Assembly (NCBI GenBank): GCA_015143295.1
Contig: CM026560.1
Location: forward strand, 9,733,354-9,797,353
DNA length: 64,000 bases
Reading direction: 5' to 3'
Source: Tetracentron sinense
Lineage: Eukaryota; Streptophyta; Magnoliopsida; Trochodendrales; Trochodendraceae
Shown: positions 43,963-56,457 of the stretch, piece by piece
How the letters are laid out: the number at the start of each line of letters is the position of its first letter
Numbering within the stretch: position 1 is the first letter of the stretch
Translations under genes and position numbers: made by a program
The notes under the pieces: generated by a model
The model's database searches: none
What the model was told of the DNA's origin: nothing
The model's input: the letters and a program-made list of their open reading frames with translations, nothing else

Positions 43963-45178
43963 TGTTGTTGGCAAAATTCCGATCCCAAAATGTTGTATAT
44001 AGGTCATAGAAGGTCTCATCCGGTTTGAAGACAAGGTGGAGAAGAAGCCATGAAGAATCTTGAAGCTACACCACTAAGCTTGGCTCAAAAAGTAAGTTTT
44101 GAAAGAGAGACCTAGATGACCTTAGGTTACCTCTTAGATTTGGCCCATTCATCATACAAACTAAGTCACAAAAACACTAGAGGTATAGGGGATTGCATTT
44201 AGAGATAAAAGGATAAAAGTATTGAAAATTTGCACCCCAGTGTCGACCTTGATCGTTTTGGGTTGACCCTGAATTGCCCCTTTTTTGTATTGTGTTTTTG
44301 GGCAGAGAGTCAAAAATAAGGAGGTCGACCCTAAGGGATCATCCGGTTGACCGAAGTGTACACTTTGGTCGATCGAACAATCCCCCAGGGTCGACCCTGA
44401 TATGGGATTTTGGCTGGATGGTGTGTTTGCAATAGTGGGTCGACCCAGGGATCCCCCAGGGTCAACTCTAATATGGAAAAACTTTCTAAAACCAGTTTTG
44501 AGCAACTTCTAATCCTTTGAACTTATCCTATATATAGGGGACCTCTCCCAATCCGTGAGGGATATTGATTGGAGACTCTTTAGAGCACTTTGTGCCTATT
44601 TTGAGTTTATGAAAACTCTTGGTTTCACTGATCTTCATCTCCATTAGTTGGCTTTTAGGTTGTGCAAAGTTTACAAGCATACTTTCTTAAACTTGCATTA
44701 GATGATCCTTAATCATTAAGAGATCACCTTATAGCTTCCACAACCCTAAACCCACTGTATGCTCTTCTGTGAGGACTGGTTAGCCTGAGCTAAAGTCGTC
44801 AAGGACGGAGATCGGTCTTCGGAGACCGTGGTTGATCACTTTGAGTAAGATTGGCCGGTGAGGAACCGGAGCTATTGTTGCGGGGATCGAACGTGCTGTG
44901 TTCATGGTTTGCAAGCTGAGGAATCGATACCGAGGAACGGTGTGTCGTGTCCGGTTGGGTAAGATTCGAGTCTTATATTATTCAAATCTTCTCATAGTGA
45001 ATTTTGTGCTGGACTAGGTCCCGTAGTTTTTCCCGGAAGGGTTTTCCACGTAAAAATCTTGCGTGTTCAAGTGAGATTGACTGTGTGTGATTGATTAAAA
45101 TTAAATTGGTAGAGAAAATTAAAGTAGACTTATTCACCCCCCTCTAGGTCTAAGAGTGCATTGATATAAGGAATTTCA
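43963..45178 (+). repeat. Sirevirus 5' LTR
   Basis: Starts TGTTGTTGGCAAAA (~43963) after copia-2 leader and ends GGAATTTCA at 45178, just before the primer site. Contains GGGTCGACC palindromes (44241-44466), TATA (44527-44537) and the typical 'ttcacccccctctaggtc' near its end. Start position is approximate because no 3' copy is in view. Confidence 0.75.
44241..44466. repeat. GGGTCGACC palindrome cluster upstream of TATA
   Basis: Seven or so GGTCGACC/GGGTTGACC/GGTCGATCG variants between 44241 and 44466. TATA (CCTATATATAGGGG) follows at 44527. The same motif type stands before TATA in the LTR fragment at 27305. Confidence 0.82.
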
Positions 45179-45180
45179 AT

Positions 45181-45192
45181 TGGTATCAGAGC
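45181..45192 (+). promoter_or_regulatory. Sirevirus primer-binding site
   Basis: TGGTATCAGAGC, complement of initiator tRNA-Met, right after the LTR end. Confidence 0.88.
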
Positions 45193-45231
45193 AGGTTCAC
45201 TTATAAGGTTAAATGCCTTAAGTGTGATCTT

Positions 45232-46652
45232 GTGTCTATCCTTAAGTCAATGACTACTTTAAGAGAGGGTGGATTCATCTCTCGTCCCCCACTGTTTGAT
45301 GGGAACAATTATGCATATTGGAAAGCTCGAATGAGAGCATTTCTCAAATCCATAGACGAGAGAATCTGGATGTCCATTCAGAATGGATGGACTCCACCGG
45401 TGAATATTCTAGGTGATGTAATTCTCACTAAAAGCACCAAGGATTGGAGCAAAGAAGAGCTCGAGACAAGTGGTTGGAACATGAAAGGTCTCAATGCCAT
45501 CTTTACTATAGTCACTGTTGAAGAATTTAGACGAATCTCTTCATGTGAAACAGCAAAGGAGGCATGGAATATTCTGGAAATGACTCATGAAGGTACAACC
45601 ACTGTCAAGATCTCTAAGCTTCAAATTCTCACCACAAAATTTAAAAATCTGAAAATGGAGGACAATGACACATTTGATGAATTCTATGCTAAACTAAGTG
45701 ACATTGTCAACTCCAGTTTCAACCCGGGTGCGAAAATCATTGAATCCAAGATTGTCAGAAAAATCCTTAGATCTCTACCTGAAAGGTTCCAATCTAAGGT
45801 CACTGCCATCGAGGAGAGCAAGAACGTTGATGCTCTCAAGATTGAGGAATTAGTCGGATCACTCCAAACCTACGAACTCAATCTTCGACCATCCAAGAAA
45901 AACAAATCTGTAGCCTTGAAAACTGTCAAGGAGACCTTGGATGAGGATGACAGTGATGCTGAGTTGGGAGAGAAGGAATTGGCTCTATTTGTTAAAAAAT
46001 TTCAAAAATATCTGAAAACAAATAGAAGGTTCATGCCTAAACCAGGACGAAAACCTCTTCAAAAGCCAAAGTCAAAACCTTGGGATAACAAGAAAGTCCC
46101 CAAAGGAACTGACAAGAAATCTCATGGCATTCAATGCTATGAATGCAAAGGCTACAGCCATATTTCACTTGATTGTCCTAACAAAAAGAAGACTAAGGGA
46201 AAGGTGATGAATGCCACATGGGATGACAGTGATTCTGATGAAGAACAATCTGAAAGCTCTACCTCAAGTGAGGAATCTGAAAATCACATGGCTTTCACTG
46301 TCACCCTATCAGAGATAGACCATCCTCCCACTACTCATAAAGAGAAGAGTGATGAAGATCGAGTAAGTGAGTCTAGTGAAAATCATGATCAGAGTCACAC
46401 TGTCTCTGAGTCTGATGAAGATATGGACAAAGCCTATGAAAGGTTGTTTTCTAAAAGCCTTAAGCTGAAGAAAGCTAAGATCTCTTTGAACAAGCAAATT
46501 AAATTTATTCAATAAGAAAGAGACTCTTGCAAACTAGAAGCGGAAGGGAAGAGTGCTCTAGTATCTCAGCTTGAAAGTGAAAAGGCTGAACTGGTGTCCA
46601 AACTAGAATACCTTGAAGAAGAAAATGCATCATTATTCAAATGGATCAAGGT
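45232..46652 (+). pseudogene. Sirevirus gag, first part (427-codon open frame to 46515)
   Basis: Copia-type gag: N-terminal R-P-P-L-F-D-G-N-N-Y-A-Y-W-K-A-R-M (residues ~18-34), the central capsid-like helices, and a zinc knuckle C-Y-E-C-K-G-Y-S-H-I-S-L-D-C at about residues 302-315, followed by a long acidic, serine-rich tail typical of Sireviruses. It ends near the chromovirus insertion; the rest of gag lies beyond it. Confidence 0.85.
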
Positions 46653-47189
46653 TGTAGAGCCCCGGACCTTTTCATGCTTAATACATGACACTCTCGTTGT
46701 CATTCTTTTTTTTAGAAGTATAATTAATAAATAAGGAAGAAATTGGAAATTTCGAAATGTCAGAAATGTTCCTTTTCGAAGTACTAACACAACGCAAGTT
46801 GAATCGTCAAATCGGATGAACGAGTCAAAAGATATGGCCAAAACAGTCTGAACCTGTAGGAAATCGTAGCTCGGTTATGCACTGAGGACGTAGCTCGGAA
46901 GGCACTAAGGACGTGCTCTGACGTCGTACTCTGATAACGTAGCACAGACAACGTACTCTGATAACGTATACTGTGTGCATCCGTTGTACAGTTCACAACG
47001 GGCACGTTGTGCAGCTCACAACGGGTACATTGTACAACTCACAATGGGCACGTTGTACATAAGACGACGGACTACGGGCTCAGCACTATGCACGACACGA
47101 AGTGACAACGGGCTCGGCACTGTTCACAACGGATAACGTGTTCAGCTCTAGGCACAACACAACGGACAACGGGTTCAGCTCCTTTCACA

Positions 47190-47315
47190 GCACCACGAGT
47201 TGGCACTGTTCACGGCACCACGAGTTGGCACTATTCACAGCACCACGAGTTGGCACTATTCACAGCACCACGAGTTGGCACTGTTCACAGCACCACGAGT
47301 TGGCACTGTTCACCG
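47190..47315 (+). repeat. 25-bp tandem array, five units (5' LTR)
   Basis: Units CACCACGAGTTGGCACT(G/A)TTCAC(G/A)G, 25 bp each. The 3' LTR has six units at the same place (54843-54993). Confidence 0.9.
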
Positions 47316-48305
47316 TACAACGAGTGTGCACTATTCACGGCACAATGTGTTCAGCACTATTCACGGTCCTCGCATCATTGCAGAAATCCCAGTAAGGGTA
47401 TTACGATCTTTTGGTCAGTTCACTCTTACCTTAAGAGTTTAACCCGAGCCTTTAGGGCATCATTCGACACTTAGAGAGTTTGAGAGAATAGGAGAAAGGG
47501 GAGAAGGCGATTCCAATCTAGGGTTTCCACTTTGGAGAGAAATCAAAGGGTTTTGAAACCCTAGATCAACCTCAAGCCCGTTTTCTTCAAGATTTCGGCT
47601 CAAGCATTCGTGGAGCTCGCGATCCAAGCTAGGGCAGCACCTTACAGTCATTTGGAAAGAGGGTTTCTTCCTCATTTCTTCAAGGTCGGTACTTTTTACT
47701 ACCCTCCTAGTTATAGTTCTTCTTTCCCCTTCCTTTCTTTTGATTTTCTTTCATTTACACATGTGTTATGAGATGGATGAATGGTGAATGGAGAATGGAG
47801 AATGGTAAATGGTGAATGGTGAAAGGAGATGGAATGGGCGATTGGATGCCAATGGTTATGTGTGATGAACAAATGGGGAAGGGCATTGTTCCAAGAATGA
47901 ACATACATGTATGATTTGAGTAAAACCCACCTAGAAAAGCATGTTGTAGGGTAAATCCATAATGAACACACCATGTTTGATGAAATGCCAAGGGGAATAA
48001 AGCAAGCTGTAAATTAGCAAGTGCATGCCTAAGAAATTCTGAATATTGCTAGGGCCCATGATAGTGTGTTTCCTGCTTTCCCTAAATGCTATGAATATTG
48101 AATTGCTCAATCTTGATACTATATGTGTTGTGAAATTACCCAAATGTCATCCTTAAATTTGAATGCAAGTATGTACACGGTTCCCACGAGCACGGCATGC
48201 ATGGCATGATTTATCGAGGTTTTCAAGAACATGGTTAGAGGTGGGACATATCCTACGATATGTTTTACCTCGCTTTTCACAAGAAGACAAGAACCAACAT
48301 TTCAC

Positions 48306-48435
48306 GAGGGGCCTCCCCTCACTCACAAGTGCATATCATAAAGAAGGGTCTCCCTTCCCTCGCAAGTACATACATATCATAAAGAAGGGTCTCCCTTCCC
48401 TCGCAAGTGCATTGCATAATGAAGGGTCTCCCTTC
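48306..48435 (+). repeat. Hairpin tandem units GAAGGG-TCT-CCCTTC (5' LTR)
   Basis: Four units: GAGGGG-CCT-CCCCTC at 48306-48320, then GAAGGG-TCT-CCCTTC at 48343, 48384 and 48421, each followed by CCTC(G/A)CAAGT. The first unit changes both stem strands together. Repeated in the 3' LTR at ~55977-56106. Confidence 0.85.
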
Positions 48436-48786
48436 CCTCACAAGTACATCTTACAAGAGTATCTCACAAGTTACATGATCACAAGCAAGCACGCATGACA
48501 TGCATGACATGACACGACATACAAGAATCAAGCAAGATAGACAAGACAAGCTTTCACGTACGAAAAGATATTTCAAGTCAAGTCAAGTGCACGATGTTTT
48601 CAAGAGGATTTATCGGTTTTCTATGAATTACAAGCATGATTATAAACTGCTTTACTTCCTTGTATGATATGAATTGTTTCCGTTTTACATATATGAATTG
48701 CTCATGATTATGTAGTGCCATTTATGCTATAATTGTTGGTTAGTATTTAGTACCCGCTGAGTATTCCATGCTCAGCCGTACTTCTT

Positions 48787-48906
48787 ATGTCGGCAGGTTC
48801 TGAGGGAGCTGCTACTCCATTTGATGTTTGTGCTCCTGGTCCATGGGTGGAAGAGGAGTACGGCGAGGAGCCTTTGGAGGAACCTCCCGTAGAGGGTTAT
48901 CTGTAG
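48787..48906 (+). CDS. Small acidic LTR frame, 39 codons (MSAG family), 5' LTR
   Basis: Open frame M-S-A-G-S-E-G-A-A-T-P-F-D-V, then P-W-V-E-E-E-Y-G-E-E-P-L-E-E and end E-G-Y-L plus TAG. The stem-loop CTGAGTAT-TCC-ATGCTCAG lies directly upstream (48759-48777). It would sit about 290 bp before the LTR end, in the 5' leader of the element's transcript. Its twin in the 3' LTR (56458-56577) differs at a few residues. Possible roles, all inference: leader peptide or upstream frame controlling translation, a spliced accessory product, or an RNA element without a protein. Confidence 0.55.
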   Translation: MSAGSEGAATPFDVCAPGPWVEEEYGEEPLEEPPVEGYL

Positions 48907-49202
48907 GTGGTGGTAGATTCTGAGTGGATTAACTGTGGGTGAGATGAGAGTTTGATTTATGTATTTTGGCGGGCATGTCCGCACTTTCTTATGGTTACCT
49001 TTTGTATAAACTTGGATTTGCGTATGTATATACATAGAGGTTTGGTAGTCTTCCGCTGTGTTATGTAGAGTACGTTTCCGTTATTTATATCCTCTATTGT
49101 ATATGCTCTGTGGGTTTTGCAGGTTGGTTTGTCAAGCAAATCATGTTTAGTCGTCCTAAGTTCACTCTAACTCCTAGGGTGGGTTTTGGGCCGCGACAGA
49201 AG

Positions 49203-49214
49203 TGGTATCAGAGC
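49203..49214 (+). promoter_or_regulatory. Chromovirus primer-binding site
   Basis: TGGTATCAGAGC four bases after the 5' LTR end, complementary to initiator tRNA-Met as usual for Tekay elements. Confidence 0.9.
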
Positions 49215-49557
49215 TTAGGCTTTAGGTCTCTAGGGTCACTTAGAATCTTATACCACGGCTTGACAAGAGCATATGTTAGGAACAAGTTAGGAAGGAAGTG
49301 AGTCGGGAACAAGTCTGGTTCCAAGTTTAAGACTAAACTTTAGTCTTAGTCTAAAATGGTTGCTTTAACCAAGTACGGGTCCTAGGTACGCTAGAACACT
49401 AAAGTATAAGTATAATGTGATGAATACTCTGATGACTTGATGTGACGTATATTAGTATTATACAACTAATACAAATTGAATTATTGTGAAATGACATTGA
49501 AATAAACTGTGGTTTCAAGTTAGACTCATGTGGTGTTATTATTCTCAGGACTTTAGT

Positions 49558-50690
49558 CATGAGACGGAACACACGGGGTCGTGGACCACATACCAGAGCT
49601 TCCTCTTCTTCATAGGATAAGGATGAGCAGCCGGACCTCTCTCTGGTCTTAAGCTCTATTGCTGAGACACTCGCCATACTGGCGGCTCGGCAAGCTATAC
49701 CATCGTCGGCGGCACCTACTCCACCGCCCACAGCTCCAGTACATCGTACAGCTGGAGTTGAGGCATTCAGGAGATTGAGGCCTCCATCCTTCCATGGGAG
49801 TGTGGACCCTCTTACTGCGGAGGCTTGGATCCTCCAGGTTGAGAAGATATTTGTGGTGCTCTCTCCTACAGAGGAAGAGAAAGTGGCATGGGCAGTTTTT
49901 ATGCTATAGGGCGAAGCCCACCATTGGTGGTTGTCCGCATTGAGGACACGGGACTTGACCATGCAAGGTCAACCATGGACTTGGGAGGCGTTTAAGGAAA
50001 CATTCTATAAGAAGTATTTCCCGGTTGGAGCTCGGGAAAAGAAAGAGAGAGAATTCATCAACCTTGAGCAAGGTTCGATGTCTGTGGCCGCTTATGAGGC
50101 CAAGTTCTCGGAGCTATCACGGTTCGCGACACATATGATTGCCACCGAGGCAATGAAGGCGAGGAGGTTTGAGCAAGGGCTCAAGGATGTTATCATGGAA
50201 AAGGTTTCGGTTTTCAGGCATACTACCTACCCTGAGGTAGTAGACAAAGCCTTGTTGGTTGAGACCAATTCAGAGACCGTGTCCAAGAAGAGAGAATTGG
50301 CGAGAGGCCAATCTAGTGGTTCGGTACCTTTAGAGAGGCGGGCCCGGACTGGTCCTTATCAGTATACATGGCCAGTACCACAGATGAGGCCGACTTATGC
50401 GCCTCCAGCACCCCGGCAGTACGTGCCACAGGCACCTCGACCTCAGGCTCTTCTGGCCCCACGGCCAGTTACACCTCAGGCAGCGAGGTATACACCACCT
50501 TCGGCCATGTTATCATTGCGGTCGCCAGGGCCACATGATCAGGGATTGCCCTAGCCGGCATTTACCAGGCCAGTCTCAGGGTAGTAGGCCCCTAGCACGC
50601 CCAGCAGGATCATATTAGGCATCATCTCAGACTACCCGGTCTACGCCTCAGTCTCGCCAGGCAAACCAGGGGCGAGTTTTTGCCTTGACA
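49558..50690 (+). pseudogene. Chromovirus gag region
   Basis: Gypsy gag with capsid similarity in the frame at 49931-50554 (W-T-W-E-A-F-K-E-T-F-Y-K-K-Y-F-P and R-E-F-I-N-L-E-Q-G-S-M-S-V), a proline-rich linker (~50.38-50.48 kb) and a CCHC zinc-knuckle coding stretch near 50.5 kb. Start near 49558 inferred from position after the primer site. Appears broken. Confidence 0.8.
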
Positions 50691-50784
50691 GAGGGTGATG
50701 CACTTGCATCTGACGATGTAGTGCAAGGTACGCAGTTGTAGCTCATTTAATTATCCGTGAATTGAACTGTTAAATAGTAATTGA

Positions 50785-53700
50785 TTGTGTACGTACCTGG
50801 CATGTTATATATGTATATATACCTACATGTATACACTGTTGATGCATGGATTAACTCCGCTAGTTAAAATTTCAGGAACCCTACTATTCAATGAGTGTTT
50901 GGCTCGAGTGTTGATTGATACCGGGTCTACGCATTCGTTTGTCTCTCCGAGTTTTTCAGAAGGCTTTTCTGTAGAGCCAAGTCAGCTAGAACTGGAGTTA
51001 GCCATTTCGACTCCTCTCGGCAAAACAGTATTGGCAGATAAAGTGTATGGAAATAGTGTGGTCCAAGTTGGGAGCCACGAATTGGCGGTTGATCTTATCG
51101 TCCTTGGATTCCAGGACTTTGATGTCATATTGGGAATGGATTGGTTAGCAGCACATCATGGGCATGTAGCTTGCTTTGAGAAAATGGTACTCTTCAAGCC
51201 AGTAGAAGCAAAACCATTCCACTTTCGCGGGTTGAAAGGTAGATCTATTGCTCGTTTTGCGGAGTTGAACTTAGCTAACCCCGAGGCAAAGGACTCATCG
51301 ACTATTCCGGTTGTGAGTGAGTTCCTGGATGTATTTCCAGAGGAGTTGCCAGGATTGCCTCCAGACAGGGAGATCGAGTTTGTGATCGAGCTTGCACCAG
51401 GCACAGCTCCTGTTTTCAGGGCTCCGTATAGAATGGCCCCCATTGAACTCAAAGAGTTAAAGACTCAGTTGGAGGAATTGCAAGGCTTTGGCTTCATTCG
51501 ACTAAGTGTCTCACCATGGGGTGCCCCGGTGTTGTTTGTTAAGAAGAAAGATGGCTCGATGCGAATGTGCGTCGATTACCGTCAATTGAACAAAGTCACT
51601 ATAAAGAATAGGTATCCATTGCCTAGGATTGATGACTTGTTCGATCAGTTGAAGGGAGCGAGATTTTTCTCGAAGATAGATCTTCGATCGGGTTATCACC
51701 AGTTGAAGATTAAGGCGGAAGATGTTCCCAAAACTGCTTTCAGGACTCGGTATGGGCACTACGAGTTCTTGGTGATGCCTTTTGGACTCACGAACGCGCC
51801 GGCAGCCTTTATGGATTTGATGAACTGGGTGTTCCGGCCATATCTTGATAGGTGCGTGATTGTATTTGTAGATGACATTTTGGTCTATTCCCAGACACGA
51901 GAAGATCACACACGGGACCTATGCCTTGCTTTGGAAATGCTAAGGGAGCACAAGCTATACGCCAAACTTAGCAAGTGTGAGTTTTGGTTGGAAGAGGTGG
52001 CATTCCTAGGCCACGTTGTTTCTGCAGAAGGTATCTCGGTAGATCCGAAGAAGATCGAAACAGTTATGAGTTGGGCGAGGCCCAAGAGTGTTACTGAGAT
52101 ACGCAGTTTTCTTGGATTGGCAGGCTACTACAGGAGATTCATAGAGGGTTTCTCTAGCCTTGCAGCACCGCTCACTTACCTGACAAGGAAGAACGCCAAG
52201 TTTATATGGAGTGATAAGTGCGAGATCAGTTTCACGGAGCTGAAGAAGAGGCTTACTACAGCCCCGGTCCTTACTGTGCCATCTGGACCTTATGGGTATG
52301 AGGTGTATAGCGATGCCTCACACGTTGGACTTGGGTGTGTACTCATGCAGCACAAGAAAGTCATTGCCTATGCATCGAGGCAGTTGAAGGAGCATGAGAA
52401 GAATTATCCCACGCACGACTTGGAGTTTGCGGCGGTCGTGTTTGCACTTAAGATTTGGCATCATTACCTTTATGGGGTGGAGTTCTATGTGTTCACTGAT
52501 CACAAGAGTCTCAAGTATCTCTTTTCCCAAAAGGAGCTGAATCTAAGGCAACGGCGTTGGATGGAATTTCTGAAGGACTACGATTGTACCATTCAATACC
52601 ACCCGGGCAAAGCAAATGTAGTGGCTGATGCTTTGAGTAGAAAACCTCAAGGGTTGTTAGCACACATGTTAGTTCAAGAATGGAAGCTACTAGAAGATTT
52701 GGCAAATCTGGACATCAGTGTGAATAACTCTGTCCGTGGTCCTATCTTGGCAAATGTTACGGTTCGGTCGTACATTATAGATTTGATCCAAGAATATCAA
52801 GCCATGGATGCGGAATTGTTGGCTTATCGGGACAAGGAAGTTGCTAAGGGTAGTGAGGACTTCTCTCTCACTAGTCGGGGTGCTATCACATTCAAAGGAA
52901 GGTTGTGTGTTCCGGCCAACGCAGATCTTCGACGAGAGATCATGGATGAGGCACATCGTTCGAAGTACACAGTGCATCCATGGGGTACAAAGATGTACCA
53001 GAACCTCAAGAGTCACTTTTGGTGGCAGAATATGAAGAGGGAGGTTGCGGAATATGTAGCACGATGCTTGGTGTGTCAACAGGTAAAAGCAGAACACATG
53101 CGGCCCGCAGGTCTGTTACAGTCCCTTCCGATTCCCGAGTGGAAATGGGAGAACATATCCATGGATTTCATAGTTGGCTTGCCAAAGACGGCAAGGGGCT
53201 CAGATGCGATATGGGTAGTAGTGGATCGTTTGAAAAAGTCCGCTCATTTCTTACCCTACCGTACTACCTTCAACTCTAGTCAGTTGGCTACACTATACAT
53301 CAAGGAAGTAGTTAGACTACATGGGGTGCCAGTCAGTATTGTGTCGGATCGGGATCCAAGGTTCACATCACGATTCTGGAAAAGTTTTCAGGAAGCTATG
53401 GGTTCCCGACTTGATTTCAGCACCGCTTTTCATCCACAGACGGATGGACAAACCGAGAGAGTGAACCAAGTCATTGAAGACATGCTTCGGGTCTGTATGT
53501 TGGATTTCAGAGGCAGTTGGGAAGAGCACTTGCCTTTGGTTGAATTTGCCTATAATAACAGCTATCAGGCAAGCATCCAAATGGCACCATTCGAGGCCTT
53601 GTATGGGCGAAGTTGTAGGTCTCCTCTCTATTGGGATGAGGTAGGAGAAAGGAAAGTACTTGGTCCGGAGTTGATTGAGCAAACTGCAAACACAGTTAAG

Positions 53701-54201
53701 ATCATCCGGGATCGATTGAAAGCCGCTCAAGATCGCCAGAAAAGTTATGCAGACACGCGCCGTAGGGACTTGGAATTTCAAGTAGGGGATCAAGTTTTTG
53801 TGAAAGTATCTCCTAGCAAAGGGATCATGAGATTTGGAAAGCGAGGCAAGCTCAGTCCTCGGTATGTTGGGCCTTTTGAGATTATCACACGGGTTGGTGA
53901 AGTTGCTTATCGAGTAGCTCTCCCACCTCACATGGCGGCAGTTCATAACGTCTTCCATGTGTCTATGCTTCGGAAGTATATTGCGGATCCTTCGCATGTC
54001 ATAGACTTGGAACAGTTGGAGATTCGAGAGGATCTCACCTTGATTGAAAGGCCAGTTCAGATTTTGGATCGAAGGGATCAGGTGCTTCGCAACAAGACAA
54101 TCCTTTTGGTTCTTGTGCAATGGCAACACCATGCTCGGGAAGAAGCTACATGGGAGCGTGAAGCCGAAGTCAAAGCAAAGTACCCAGAATTATTTGAATG
54201 A
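50785..54201 (+). CDS. Chromovirus pol polyprotein, open over 1,138 codons
   Basis: Domains in gypsy order: aspartic protease (D-T-G-S-T-H-S-F-V, ~residue 45); reverse transcriptase (V-D-Y-R-Q-L-N ~262; F-V-D-D-I-L-V-Y-S ~361); RNase H (Y-S-D-A-S ~505); integrase with HHCC zinc domain (~715-770), catalytic core (D in M-D-F-I-V-G-L-P ~793; [13 protein letters not shown] ~882) and a C-terminal chromodomain-like segment (~1080-1138, V-L-V-Q-W near its middle). Such chromodomains direct integration toward heterochromatin. Length and domain set are as expected for Tekay/Del. The first residues at 50785 may be leader rather than true start. Confidence 0.93.
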   Translation: MCTYLACYICIYTYMYTLLMHGLTPLVKISGTLLFNECLARVLIDTGSTHSFVSPSFSEGFSVEPSQLELELAISTPLGKTVLADKVYGNSVVQVGSHELAVDLIVLGFQDFDVILGMDWLAAHHGHVACFEKMVLFKPVEAKPFHFRGLKGRSIARFAELNLANPEAKDSSTIPVVSEFLDVFPEELPGLPPDREIEFVIELAPGTAPVFRAPYRMAPIELKELKTQLEELQGFGFIRLSVSPWGAPVLFVKKKDGSMRMCVDYRQLNKVTIKNRYPLPRIDDLFDQLKGARFFSKIDLRSGYHQLKIKAEDVPKTAFRTRYGHYEFLVMPFGLTNAPAAFMDLMNWVFRPYLDRCVIVFVDDILVYSQTREDHTRDLCLALEMLREHKLYAKLSKCEFWLEEVAFLGHVVSAEGISVDPKKIETVMSWARPKSVTEIRSFLGLAGYYRRFIEGFSSLAAPLTYLTRKNAKFIWSDKCEISFTELKKRLTTAPVLTVPSGPYGYEVYSDASHVGLGCVLMQHKKVIAYASRQLKEHEKNYPTHDLEFAAVVFALKIWHHYLYGVEFYVFTDHKSLKYLFSQKELNLRQRRWMEFLKDYDCTIQYHPGKANVVADALSRKPQGLLAHMLVQEWKLLEDLANLDISVNNSVRGPILANVTVRSYIIDLIQEYQAMDAELLAYRDKEVAKGSEDFSLTSRGAITFKGRLCVPANADLRREIMDEAHRSKYTVHPWGTKMYQNLKSHFWWQNMKREVAEYVARCLVCQQVKAEHMRPAGLLQSLPIPEWKWENISMDFIVGLPKTARGSDAIWVVVDRLKKSAHFLPYRTTFNSSQLATLYIKEVVRLHGVPVSIVSDRDPRFTSRFWKSFQEAMGSRLDFSTAFHPQTDGQTERVNQVIEDMLRVCMLDFRGSWEEHLPLVEFAYNNSYQASIQMAPFEALYGRSCRSPLYWDEVGERKVLGPELIEQTANTVKIIRDRLKAAQDRQKSYADTRRRDLEFQVGDQVFVKVSPSKGIMRFGKRGKLSPRYVGPFEIITRVGEVAYRVALPPHMAAVHNVFHVSMLRKYIADPSHVIDLEQLEIREDLTLIERPVQILDRRDQVLRNKTILLVLVQWQHHAREEATWEREAEVKAKYPELFE

Positions 54202-54291
54202 GTTCTGTATGAAGTCTGTATATGACTTGTAATGTTCTCTTTTTGGTTTGTAATGCAAGTAGTGTCTGAATTTCGAGGACGAAATTTTTGT

Positions 54292-54304
54292 AAGGGGGGG
54301 AGGA
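54292..54304 (+). promoter_or_regulatory. Chromovirus polypurine tract
   Basis: AAGGGGGGGAGGA directly before the 3' LTR start TGTAGAG at 54305. Confidence 0.9.
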
Positions 54305-54842
54305 TGTAGAGCCCCGGACCTTTTCATGCTTAATACATGACACTCTCGTTGTCATTCTTTTTTTTAGAAGTATAATTAATAAATAAGGAAGAAATTGGAA
54401 ATTTTGAAACGTCAGAAATGTTCTTTTTTGAAGTACTAACACAACGCAAGTTGAATCGTCAAAATCGGATGAACGAGTCAAAAGATATGGCCAAAACAGT
54501 CTGAACCTGTAGGAAATCGTAGCTCGGTTATGCACTGAGGACGTAGCTCGGAAGGCACTAAGGACTTGTTCTGACGTCATACTCTGATAACGTAGCACAG
54601 ACAACGTACTCTGATAACGTATACTGTGTGCATCCGTTGTACAGTTCACAACGGGCACGTTGTGCAGCTCACAACGGGTACGTTGTACAACTCACAACGG
54701 GCACGTTGTACATAAGACGACGGACTACGGGCTCAGCACTATGCACGACACGAAGTGACAACGGGCTCGGCACTGTTCACAATGGACAACGTGTTCAGCT
54801 CTAGGCACAACACAACGGACAACGGGTTCGGCTCCTTTCACA

Positions 54843-54993
54843 GCACCACGAGTTGGCACTGTTCACGGCACCACGAGTTGGCACTGTTCACGGCACCACG
54901 AGTTGGCACTGTTCACGGCACCACGAGTTGGCACTGTTCACGGCACCACGAGTTGGCACTGTTCACAGCACCACGAGTTGGCACTGTTCACCG
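54843..54993 (+). repeat. 25-bp tandem array, six units (3' LTR)
   Basis: Same unit as at 47190-47315 with one copy more. Frames running through it on the + strand are by-products of the repeat. Confidence 0.9.
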
Positions 54994-56457
54994 TACAACG
55001 AGTGTGCACTATTCACGACACAATGTGTTCAGCACTATTCACGGTCCTCGCGTCATTGCAGAAATCCCAGTAAGGGTATTACGGTCTTTTGGTCAGTTCA
55101 CTCTTACCTTAAGAGTTTAACCCGAGCCTTTAGGGCATCATTCGACACTTAGAGAGTTTGAGAGAATAGGAGAAAGGGGAGAAGGCGATTCCAATCTAGG
55201 GTTTCCACTTTGGAGAGAAATCAAAGGGTTTTGAAACCCTAGATCAACCTCAAGCCCGTTTTCTTCAAGATTTCGGCTCAAGCATTTGTGGAGCTCGCGA
55301 TCCAAGCTAGGGCAGCACCTTACAGTCATTTGGAAAGAGGGTTTCTTCCTCATTTCTTCAAGGTCGGTACTTTTTACTACCCTCCTAGTTATAGTTCTTC
55401 TTTCCCCTTCCTTTCTTTTGATTTTCTTTCATTTACACATGTGTTATGAGATGGATGAATGGTGAATGGAGAATGGTAAATGGTGAATGGTGAAAGGAGA
55501 TGGAATGGGCGATTGGATGCCAATGGTTATGTGTGATGAGCAAATGGGGAAGAGCATTGTTCCAATAATGAACATACATGTATGATTTGAGTAAAACCCA
55601 CCTAGAAAAGCATGTTGTAGGGTAAATCCATAATGAACACACCATGTTTGATGAAATGCCAAGGTGAATAAAGTAAGCTGTAAATTAGCAAGTGCATGCC
55701 TAAGAAATTCTGAATATTGCTAGGGCCCATGATAGTGTGTTTCCTGCTTTCCCTAAATGCTATGAATATTGAATTGCTCAATCTTGATACTATATGTGTT
55801 GTGAAATTACCCAAATGTCATTCTTAAATTTGAATGCAAGTATGTACACGGTTCCCACGAGCACGGCATGCATGGCATGATTTATCGAGGTTTTCAAGAA
55901 CATGGTTAGAGGTGGGACATATCCTACGATATTTTATACCTCGCTTTTCACAAGAAGAAAAGAACCAACATTTCACGAGGGGCCTCCCCTCACTCACAAG
56001 TGCATATCATAAAGAAGGGTCTCCCTTCCCTCGCAAGTACATACATATCATAAAGAAGGGTCTCCCTTCCCTCGCAAGTGCATTGTATAATGAAGGGTCT
56101 CCCTTCCCTCACAAGTGCATCTCACAAGAGTATCTCACAAGTTACATGATCACAAGCAAGCACGCATGACATGCATGACATGACACGACATACAAGAATC
56201 AAGCAAGATAGACAAGACAAGCTTTCACGTACGAAAAGATATTTCAAGTCAAGTCAAGTGCACGATGTTTTCAAGAGGATTTATCGGTTTTCTATGAATT
56301 ACAAGCATGATTATAAACTGCTTTACTTCCTTGTATGATATGAATTGTTTCCGTTTTACATATATGAATTGCTCCTGATTATGTAGTGCCATTTATGCTA
56401 TAATTGTTGGTTAGTATTTAGTACCCGCTGAGTATTCCATGCTCAGCCGTACTTCTT

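Larger units (their letters stand above)
46653..49198 (+). repeat. Chromovirus 5' LTR
   Basis: TGTAGAGCCCCGG...GGGCCGCGACA. Contains an ACGTTGT/ACAACG-rich repeat stretch (46900-47180), five 25-bp tandem units (47190-47315), GAAGGG-TCT-CCCTTC hairpin units (48306-48435), and the stem-loop plus small frame at 48755-48906. No clear TATA box was seen. Confidence 0.95.

Noticed and set aside
47102-47474. Overlapping + strand frames over the 25-bp array (and twins at 54755-55152)
   Set aside because: They are by-products of the tandem array inside the LTR and have no similarity to known proteins.
49399-49962. 187-codon minus-strand frame
   Set aside because: Antisense to the chromovirus gag region; shadow frame.
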